A stretch of DNA of 34,461 bases from Actinomycetota bacterium (GTDB lineage: Bacteria > Actinomycetota > Acidimicrobiia > Acidimicrobiales > CADCSY01): assembly GCA_016781135.1 (NCBI GenBank), contig JADDQY010000096.1:1-34461 (forward strand), read 5' to 3'. The position numbers and the translations under genes are program-made. The notes under the pieces were generated by a model. It saw nothing but the letters and a program-made list of their open reading frames with translations. It had not been told where the DNA came from and searched no databases. Numbering within the stretch: the first letter of the stretch is position 1; every line of letters begins with the position of its first letter. Positions 27,500 through 34,461 of this stretch are shown piece after piece.

Positions 27500-29191
27500 T
27501 CAGGTCGCGCTCCTGATGGCGGCCGTCACTCGGGCCGGGTCGAGGTCGTCAACGGCCACGTGCCGGGCACCCATCGCCTCGGCCAGCCGCGTCGCCAGTC
27601 CGAGGCGGACACCGCCCCGCTCGCAGTCGAGCACCATGGCGGCCACGTTCCGACGGCGCACCTCCCCGGCGGCGACCATGGCGAGGTCGACGGCGTCGGG
27701 CGACCCCGTGGCCCGGCCATCGGTGAGCAGCACGAGCAGCGCATCGCTGCCGGCGCGGCAGGCGGCGACGGCGACGTCGAGGCCGGTGCGGATGCCGGCG
27801 GCGAGGGGTGTTTCGCCGCCGGTGGCCACCTCGTCGAGCCGGTTGCGCGCCACCTCGATGCTCGAGGTGGGCGACACGAGCACCTCGGCGCCGTCGCCGT
27901 GGAAGCCGACGAGCGCCACCCGGTCGCGCCGCTCGTAAGCGTCGCCCAGCAGGCCGAGGACTGTGCCGGTGGCGGCGGTGGCGCGCTCGGGGGCACCCAT
28001 CGACCCGCTGAGGTCGACGCACACCACGATCGTCCGTGCCCTGGCGTCGACCCGCACCGCCGCCCGGAGGTCGGAGGGCTCGAGGGCGGCCCCGGGCTTT
28101 GCGGCGCGCCGGGCGGTGACGGCGCGCACGGTGGGCAGGACGGCCACGGCGGCACCGGCGTCGGCGGGCACGTCACCGACGGTCCGGCCCCTTGGCGCGG
28201 TGGCGCGAGCCGGCGGCGGCACCGGCGGCCGGCGTGGGGCGCCGAGCGGCATGGGGCGCGGCGGAGGCTGGCCCTGCGGCGAGGGCTCGTCGGGCTCGGC
28301 TTCGCCGTCGGGGCCGTCGATCGCGTCCCGCACCGCCCGCTCGAGATGCTCGGGAGGCATGACCGGCGGGTCGAACGGGCCACGCCGGCTGCGGTGGGCG
28401 AGCACCAGCGGGGCGACCCGGCGAAGGTCGGCGAGCGATGCCTCCGGCCGCCGGTTCAGCGCGGCGTGGGCCGCCGACGACCGGCACAGCACCAGGTCGG
28501 CGCGCAGGCCCTCGGCCCCGACCTCGAGCGCGAGCCGCGAGGCTGCCTCGAGGACGGCGTCGGGCAGGATGGCCTCCGTCCCCGGCGCCGGCAGCGGCGG
28601 CCCGTGCGCCTCGGCCGGCACCGCACCGGACCCGTCGAACGCCAGGCGGCGGCGCACTGACTCCACGCGCGAGGCCACGTCGTCCGGCGCCCTCACGTCG
28701 ACGCAGAGCCCGAACCGGTCGAGCAGCTGGGGCCGAAGCTCCCCCTCTTCCGGGTTCATCGACCCGACGAGCACGAAGCGGGCGGGGTGGCGGTGCGAGA
28801 CGCCGTCGCGCTCCACGAGGTTCTCACCGGACACGGCGACGTCGAGCAGGACGTCGACCAAGTGATCGGCGAGCAGGTTGATCTCGTCGACGTAGAGCAC
28901 CCCGCCGTGGGCGGCGGCGAGGAGACCGGGCTCGAACCGCATCTGGCCGCCGACGAGCGCCGCCCGCGCGTCCAGGGTGCCCACCAGCCGATCCTCGGTG
29001 GCACCGAGCGGCAGCTCGACGAAGGGCACGTCCCCGAGAAGCAGGGCGAACCCGCGAGCGAGTGTCGTCTTGGCCGAGCCCTTCTCACCCCGCAGGAGCA
29101 CGCCGCCGATGCGGGGGTCGACGGCGGCGAGCCGCAGCGCCAGCTTGGCGTCGTCCTGGCCAACCACCGCGTCGAACGGAAACGTGCTCAT
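27500..29191 (-). CDS. fused magnesium/cobalt chelatase ATPase (ChlI-like AAA+ and ChlD-like VWA)
   Basis: MSTFPFDAVVGQDDAKLALRLAAVDPRIGGVLLRGEKGSAKTTLARGFA...YVDEINLLADHLVDVLLDVA...proline-rich linker...TIVVCVDLSGSMGAPERA. Confidence 0.93.
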   Translation of the reverse strand: MSTFPFDAVVGQDDAKLALRLAAVDPRIGGVLLRGEKGSAKTTLARGFALLLGDVPFVELPLGATEDRLVGTLDARAALVGGQMRFEPGLLAAAHGGVLYVDEINLLADHLVDVLLDVAVSGENLVERDGVSHRHPARFVLVGSMNPEEGELRPQLLDRFGLCVDVRAPDDVASRVESVRRRLAFDGSGAVPAEAHGPPLPAPGTEAILPDAVLEAASRLALEVGAEGLRADLVLCRSSAAHAALNRRPEASLADLRRVAPLVLAHRSRRGPFDPPVMPPEHLERAVRDAIDGPDGEAEPDEPSPQGQPPPRPMPLGAPRRPPVPPPARATAPRGRTVGDVPADAGAAVAVLPTVRAVTARRAAKPGAALEPSDLRAAVRVDARARTIVVCVDLSGSMGAPERATAATGTVLGLLGDAYERRDRVALVGFHGDGAEVLVSPTSSIEVARNRLDEVATGGETPLAAGIRTGLDVAVAACRAGSDALLVLLTDGRATGSPDAVDLAMVAAGEVRRRNVAAMVLDCERGGVRLGLATRLAEAMGARHVAVDDLDPARVTAAIRSAT

Positions 29192-32100
29192 CGCGCCTCC
29201 TCCCACCCCTCGGCCTCGAGCACGGCGTCGGTGAGCGTCTTGCGGGCGACCTCGGAGGCCGCCCACATCCCGCGGCCGTCGGCCTCGAGCAGCCGCTCGG
29301 CGATGCTGCGCAGCGCCCACGGGTTCGAGTCGGCGAAGAAGCGGCGCATGGCGGGATCGGCCACGTAGGCATCGGTGACGCGGTCATACATCCAATCCTC
29401 GACGACCTCGGCGGTGGCGTCATAGCCGAACAGGTAGTCGACGGTGGCGGCCAGCTCGAACGCGCCCTTGTAGCCGTGGCGGCGCATGGCCTCGATCCAC
29501 TTCGGGTTCAGCACCCGGCTGCGCACCACTCGCGCCGCCTCCTCCCGCAGGGAGCGGACCGTCGGGTTGGCCGGGTCGGCGGTGTCTCCGAACCACGCCT
29601 TCGGCGCCTCGCCGGTGAGGGCCCGCACGGCGGCGACCATGCCGCCGTGGTCCTGGAGGTAGTCGTCCGAGTCGAAGATGTCGTGCTCGCGGTTGTCCTG
29701 GTTCTTCACCGCCACTTCGATGGCGGCGAAGCGGCGGCGCATCGCGGCGGGATCCGCCTCCCCGTGGCGGCCCCGCCCGTAGGCGAAGCCGGACCACGCC
29801 AGGTACACCTCGGCCAGGTCGGCGTGCGTGCGCCACGAACCCTGCTCGATGACGGGGAGGATGCCCGACCCGTACCCGCCCGGTGGCGGCCCCCACAGCC
29901 GGGGGTCCTCGCCACCCGCGGCTCGGACCGGGTTGTCGTCGGCCCCCTCGTCGAGGGCGGCCACGAGTCGGACGGCGTCGTCGAGCAGCTCGATCACGTG
30001 CGGGAACGCGTCGCGAAAGAAACCGCTGATCCGCAGCGTCACGTCGACCCGGGGCCGGCCCAGCTCGCCGAGCGGGATGACCTCGAGGCCCGTCACCCGC
30101 TGGGTCTCCGCGTGCCACTTCGGCCGCACGCCGAGCAACGCCAGCGCCTGGGCGACGTCGTCGCCCGTGGTACGCATGGCGGCGGTCCCCCACAGGACGA
30201 GCCCGACGGTGGTCGGGTGGGTGCCGGTCTCGTCGAGGTGACGCTCCACCAGACGGTCGGCCAGGGCGGCACCGACCTGCCACGCCAGCGGTGAGGGAAC
30301 GGCCTTCGGGTCGACGGAGTAGAAGTTCCGCCCGGTCGGGAGCACGTGGGCGGCGCCGCGGCTGGGTGCCCCGCTCGGACCGGCGGGCACGTGGCTGCCG
30401 CCGAGCCCGGCAAGCAGGTTGCCCAGCTCGTCCGGGGTCCGACGCAGGTCGGGCACGAGGCGCTCGGCAACCCAGCGCAGCGTGGGGTCGTCAGTGGCGG
30501 TCGGGTCCCAGGCGTGGGCGGCGAGCACCTCGATGCGGGACCGGCACTCGGCCTCGACGGCGTCCACCTCGACACGACCGGCGGAGGCGAGCGGAACGCC
30601 GAGCTGCTGGGCCACGGTCGCCCGCAGCGAGGGTACGGCGCCCTGGGCGAGGCGGGTCACGGCGAGGACGGTGTCGACGAGGGCCCCCCCATCGGGCACC
30701 CGGCCGAGGACGTGGAGGCCGCCGCGGATCTGCGCGTCCTTGAGGGCGCAGAGGTAGCCGTCGACGTGTACCAGCACGTCGACGAACTCCTCCTCGGCGG
30801 GTGGGGCGTCCCCGAGGTCGAGGTCGCGGTGGATCTCGGCGGCGACGAGCACCTCCCACACCTCCTCGCGCAGCGCCGGCGCCTTGGCGGGGTCCATGGC
30901 CGACACGGAGGCGTAGGTGTCGAGGAGCTGCTCCAGCCGGGCGAGGTCGTCGTAGACGTCGGCGCGCGTCATCGGAGGCGGCAGATGGTCGACGACGACG
31001 GCGTGGGCACGACGCTTGGCCTGGGTCCCTTCGCCAGGATCGTTGACGACGAAGGGATAGAAGAGCGGGAGGTCGGCCAGGGCGGCGTCGGGGAAGCAGG
31101 CATCCGACAGCGCCAGCGCCTTGCCCGGGAGCCACTCGAGCGTGCCGTGCTTGCCGAGGTGGACGAGGGCGTCGGCGCCCCAGCCTCCGTCCGACCTCGA
31201 CGTGGCGAGCCACCGGTAGAAGGCGAGGTAGTGGTGGGGCGGCGGCAGGTCGGGCGCGTGGTACGTGGCGATGGGGTCCGGGCCGAACCCCCGCGGGGGC
31301 TGGATGGTCACCAGGACGTTGCCGAGGTCCAGCCCGGGGAAGTGGAGGGCGCCCCCGGCGACGTAGACGTCGCCGGGGGGCGGGCCCCAGATCGCCTCCA
31401 CGCCGTGGCGACCGCCGGTGGGAAGGGAGGCGAACCAGTCCTCGTAGGCGTCGCAGGGCAGGCAACCGGCGGCGAGGTCGATCTGTGAGGGGCTCAGGTG
31501 AGCGTATTCGTAGGTGAACCGGGCGGCGAGCTCGTCCATGAGGGCGCCACCGTCGGCGGGGATGCCCTCGATCGCGTACCCGTCCGCTCGCATGGCGGTG
31601 AGCAGCTCGATCGTCGAAGCCGGCGTGTCGAGGCCCACGGCGTTGCCGAGCCGCGACCGCTTCGTCGGGTACGCCGACAACACGACGGCGACGCGCCGCT
31701 CCCCCGGCGGCGTGCGCCCGAGCCGCGCCGTGCGCACGGCGAGCCCGGCGAGGCGGGCGGAGCGCTCGGGGTCGGCGCGGGTGGCGATCACCTCGGCACC
31801 CCGGCCGTCGCCGTCGTCGACGACCTCCTTGAAGGCGAACGTGGGGCCGATCACCCGGCCGTCGAACTCGGGGATGGCGACGCCCGTCGCCACGTCGAGC
31901 GGCGAGAGCCCGCTGTCGTCCGCCGTCCACTCGGCGCGGGACCGGCTCGACGCCGGGGCCTGGATCACCGGGATTCCGAGGTGGTCGAGATCGGGCACCT
32001 CCCACCCGTCGCCCCCGTCTCGGGTGGAGCCGGCGGCGAGCGTCGAGGTGACGATCACGTCGGCGCCGTGCTCCCGGCAGAGGTCGAGGGCGGGCACCGC

Positions 32101-32733
32101 GCCCTCGGCGTTGCGCCGCAGCGAGTACGTCCAGATCGGCAGGGCATCGGCACCGGCGGCTTCCAGCGCGTCACACAGGGCGGCGACGTAGGTCGTGTTC
32201 CCCGCCACGAAGTGGGCCCGGTAGAACACGACGGCGACGAGAGGGCGCTCGGGATGGCGCAGGGCGCCCGTCCGGCCGAGGCCGGCGCCGGGCCAGATGG
32301 CCACCTCGGGCACCGGGGCCGGCGGGGCGAACCCGACCCCCGTGAGCAGCAGGGTGTCGGCGAGGAACCGCAAGAGGTTTGCCACGTTGCCCCCGCCCCC
32401 GGCGGCGAGGTACCGGTGGGCCTCGCTGGTAACGGCCGTCGGCACGCTGGACGCCGCCAGCAGGTCGGCATCCGGGTCGGCCTCGCCGCCGACGGCAACC
32501 AGCGCGATCCCGCCGGTCGCGCAGCGGCTGCGCAGCGCGCCGAACCCGTCCTTCCAGGCGTCGAGTCCGCCGAGCAGCCGGACGACGACGATCTGCACGC
32601 CGTCGAGCGGGGGGGTGCCGGGAGCACGGTCGGGGTGGAACCACCGGACCGGGCCGACGTCGCTGGGAAGGTCGTCGACGACCGAGCGGAGCGCCAGCAG
32701 CTCGGTGTCGGCGTTCGAGCCGAAAAGGATCAC
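29188..32733 (-). CDS. cobN: cobaltochelatase subunit CobN
   Basis: 1181 aa; MILFGSNADTELLALRSVVDDLPSD...VVFYRAHFVAGNTTYVAALCDALEAAGADALPIWTYSLR...DALVHLGKHGTLEWLPGKALALSDACFPDAAL. Confidence 0.96.
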   Translation of the reverse strand: MILFGSNADTELLALRSVVDDLPSDVGPVRWFHPDRAPGTPPLDGVQIVVVRLLGGLDAWKDGFGALRSRCATGGIALVAVGGEADPDADLLAASSVPTAVTSEAHRYLAAGGGGNVANLLRFLADTLLLTGVGFAPPAPVPEVAIWPGAGLGRTGALRHPERPLVAVVFYRAHFVAGNTTYVAALCDALEAAGADALPIWTYSLRRNAEGAVPALDLCREHGADVIVTSTLAAGSTRDGGDGWEVPDLDHLGIPVIQAPASSRSRAEWTADDSGLSPLDVATGVAIPEFDGRVIGPTFAFKEVVDDGDGRGAEVIATRADPERSARLAGLAVRTARLGRTPPGERRVAVVLSAYPTKRSRLGNAVGLDTPASTIELLTAMRADGYAIEGIPADGGALMDELAARFTYEYAHLSPSQIDLAAGCLPCDAYEDWFASLPTGGRHGVEAIWGPPPGDVYVAGGALHFPGLDLGNVLVTIQPPRGFGPDPIATYHAPDLPPPHHYLAFYRWLATSRSDGGWGADALVHLGKHGTLEWLPGKALALSDACFPDAALADLPLFYPFVVNDPGEGTQAKRRAHAVVVDHLPPPMTRADVYDDLARLEQLLDTYASVSAMDPAKAPALREEVWEVLVAAEIHRDLDLGDAPPAEEEFVDVLVHVDGYLCALKDAQIRGGLHVLGRVPDGGALVDTVLAVTRLAQGAVPSLRATVAQQLGVPLASAGRVEVDAVEAECRSRIEVLAAHAWDPTATDDPTLRWVAERLVPDLRRTPDELGNLLAGLGGSHVPAGPSGAPSRGAAHVLPTGRNFYSVDPKAVPSPLAWQVGAALADRLVERHLDETGTHPTTVGLVLWGTAAMRTTGDDVAQALALLGVRPKWHAETQRVTGLEVIPLGELGRPRVDVTLRISGFFRDAFPHVIELLDDAVRLVAALDEGADDNPVRAAGGEDPRLWGPPPGGYGSGILPVIEQGSWRTHADLAEVYLAWSGFAYGRGRHGEADPAAMRRRFAAIEVAVKNQDNREHDIFDSDDYLQDHGGMVAAVRALTGEAPKAWFGDTADPANPTVRSLREEAARVVRSRVLNPKWIEAMRRHGYKGAFELAATVDYLFGYDATAEVVEDWMYDRVTDAYVADPAMRRFFADSNPWALRSIAERLLEADGRGMWAASEVARKTLTDAVLEAEGWEEAR

Positions 32734-32797
32734 GACGCGTGCCCGGCGGCGCTGGCGGCGGCACCGGTCACGCTCGTGACGACGTCGGCGGCCGTCG

Positions 32798-33562
32798 TCA
32801 TGGACCGGGGGCGACCGGTTGCCGGTCGGAGGTGCGGTCGGCGTGGCGGTCGAGAAGCCAGCCCAGCCCGAGCCCGAGCCCGAGCCACAGCAGCGCCAGG
32901 CCCCCGAGCGACCGCACGCGGAAGTCCCACACCAGGTCGGCAGGCACGGCCGCCTCGACGCTGCCGGGCGCGGCCGGGAGCACCACGAGGAGCAGCGCGT
33001 AGGCCACGACGCTGGCCGTGCCCATCGCGACCACCCGGGTGTGGTCGGCGAGCCGGGCGTGCAGGGTGCCGTAGAGCCGGGTGAGCGCGATGGCGATCAG
33101 GACGGAGGCCGACAGGCAGATGAGGTACACGACAGTTCGCTCGCCGACCGTATCGGCGTCCCCCATGCCGGGCGGGCTCGGCGGGTACTTGAGCGCCGGG
33201 ATCAGCAAGACCGTGGCGAAGCCGACCGCGGCGAGCCAAAGTGCCCTCGGGAGGTCCGACCGGGCCGGGAGGCGGTGGCGAACGGCCGCGAAGACGGTGC
33301 CGAAGACGGCCGCGACCACCATGGCGGTGGCGAAGGTGGCCGCCATGCCGCCGCCCACCTGCTCGCCGCGGGTGAACAGCGGGTCGTCGTGTCGGGCAGC
33401 ACCACCGTCAGCCGCCCCGGTGGCACTGGCCGCCTCCTCCAGGGCGACCGCCATGTCGATGACCGGTTCGACGACCGCGTAAAGGTACGCAGCCAGCAGG
33501 ACGCCCACGACGGCGCCGGCCCCGAGGGCGCGTCGGATGACGCTGCCGTAGCTCCAGTGCAC
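32798..33562 (-). CDS. cbtA: CbtA family cobalt transporter subunit
   Basis: RALGAGAVVGVLLAAYLYAVVEPVIDMAVALEEA...several TM segments; located between cbtB and cobN. Confidence 0.85.
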   Translation of the reverse strand: MHWSYGSVIRRALGAGAVVGVLLAAYLYAVVEPVIDMAVALEEAASATGAADGGAARHDDPLFTRGEQVGGGMAATFATAMVVAAVFGTVFAAVRHRLPARSDLPRALWLAAVGFATVLLIPALKYPPSPPGMGDADTVGERTVVYLICLSASVLIAIALTRLYGTLHARLADHTRVVAMGTASVVAYALLLVVLPAAPGSVEAAVPADLVWDFRVRSLGGLALLWLGLGLGLGWLLDRHADRTSDRQPVAPGP

Positions 33563-33577
33563 CGAATGGTCCCGGAC

Positions 33578-33787
33578 TCAGTGGCAGGGGACGCCGAGGG
33601 CGTGCCGGCCGTCGTGGAACAGCTCGTGGAGCGTGTTCCAGGAGCTGGCCAGCAGCGCACCGTTCTCCTGGAGCATCAGGTAAACGACGAACACGGCGAC
33701 AGCGACCGCGAGCCAGGCGACGCCAGGCACGCGAATCGGCTCGACGGTGGGCAACGGGTGGGTCGTTGCGATCACAGGTTCCTCCAT
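33578..33787 (-). CDS. cbtB: CbtB family cobalt transporter subunit
   Basis: Short single-TM protein ending HELFHDGRHALGVPCH; directly follows the cobalamin riboswitch. Confidence 0.85.
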   Translation of the reverse strand: MEEPVIATTHPLPTVEPIRVPGVAWLAVAVAVFVVYLMLQENGALLASSWNTLHELFHDGRHALGVPCH

Positions 33788-33797
33788 CCTCGTGGTG

Positions 33798-33950
33798 ACG
33801 ACGCTCGCCGGTGTCCTGGCTCCCAGATCGCCGCTCCCCTCCGCCTTCCAGCCAAAGGCCGTGGCGTCATGGAGGATCGCTCCCTGGTCACAGTTGCGGG
33901 ACAGCCCCGGATTCCCACCGGTGTTCCCGTACGAGCGGTCGAGACGTTAG
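33798..33950 (-). promoter_or_regulatory. cobalamin (AdoCbl) riboswitch
   Basis: Minus strand contains GGGAACACCGGTGGGAATCCGGGGCTGTCCCGCAACTGTGACC and the B12 box GCCAGGACACCGGC (33807-33820), just upstream of cbtB; edges approximate. Confidence 0.95.
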
Positions 33951-34389
33951 TCCTCATGGCCAGACGACGTGAACCCCCCGGTCGGCGCCGGGCATCGAGG
34001 CAGCGCAGGCGGGCCGTGAGGGGCCACCGAGCAGCGGTGGTGCTCCACCAGGGCCAGCACCTCTTGCCCGCTGAGCCCCACCTCGAGCCTCGGTCACCAG
34101 GCGCTGCGCCAGCTCGGTGGCCTCGGCGCGAGCCGTGGCCGCGCCGAGACGGGTGACCCCCCGCCGCCCTCTCCGGGAGGTCATCCGGCGACCGCCGTGG
34201 GGAACGCCGAGGGCCGAGCCCTGGTGCGGCCACCCCGGTCGCTCAAAAGCACACCGACGAGGGCCTTGGCCCTGGTCGGCTGGGGAGGTCCGTGCTCACC
34301 CGGTCACGATCGGCCCATTGCTCCCGGCGGTTGCGCGCCTGCTGCCTGCCGGCCCGAGCGCTCGTGGCTACCCTCCTAGGGAGGAACCA

Positions 34390-34461
34390 GCCGACGTAGC
34401 CCAACGGCAGAGGCACGACGTTTAGGGCGTCGTCAGTGAGAGTTCGAATCTCTCCGTCGGC
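34390..34461 (+). tRNA. tRNA gene, anticodon UAG, short variable arm (ends at the window edge)
   Basis: Acceptor GCCGACG/CGTCGGC, D arm GCCC..GGC, anticodon stem CGACG/CGTCG with loop TTTAGGG, 5-nt variable region TCAGT, T arm GAGAG-TTCGAAT-CTCTC. Confidence 0.85.

Noticed and set aside
30346-33084. Large plus-strand ORFs opposite cobN (380 aa and 528 aa)
   Set aside because: Shadow frames of cobN; no recognisable domain.
33954-34233. Minus-strand ORFs between the riboswitch and the tRNA
   Set aside because: No recognisable family, strongly biased composition, overlapping alternatives; not supportable as genes.
34390-34461. tRNA-Sec (selC) to support the selenoprotein
   Set aside because: Anticodon is UAG, not UCA, and the tRNA is a short 72-nt class I form; it is not tRNA-Sec. 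No sel genes are visible in the window.
1-34461. CRISPR arrays, IS elements, prophage genes, rRNA
   Set aside because: No regularly spaced repeats, transposase/integrase-like translations or rRNA sequence seen on reading the window.

Overview
High-GC actinobacterial-type chromosomal window. The right half (about 18.4-33.8 kb) is a cobalamin biosynthesis island. A minus-strand, mostly overlapping operon reads cobI-cobM-cobL-(cbiG/cobJ)-cobH/cbiC-cbiX-cobB. A divergent pair cobF-cobK lies on the plus strand. A minus-strand cbtB-cbtA-cobN-(chlI/chlD) operon sits behind a cobalamin riboswitch. The left half holds DUF2243, a MerR-regulated divergent locus, an AcuC/HDAC-like deacetylase, KptA, HyuA/HyuB, an Lhr-type helicase, a deazaflavin-dependent oxidoreductase, an Lsr2-like protein and a decayed segment at about 16-17.7 kb. 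The most notable signal is at 2072-2713: a rhodanese-CBS gene interrupted only by an in-frame TGA (2273-2275). From memory of the family, this codon falls where homologues carry Cys (C-x4-C-D-x-S-P-R-A-A), and a strong nested hairpin follows immediately. This makes it a candidate selenocysteine-containing rhodanese, next to a MerR-type thiol/metal-sensor locus. Second is an apparent ribbon-helix-helix DNA-binding domain fused to CobI, whose 23-bp divergent intergenic region carries a tandem CGTAGGG repeat with 12-bp spacing. No database search or folding program was run; all family calls come from reading the translations.
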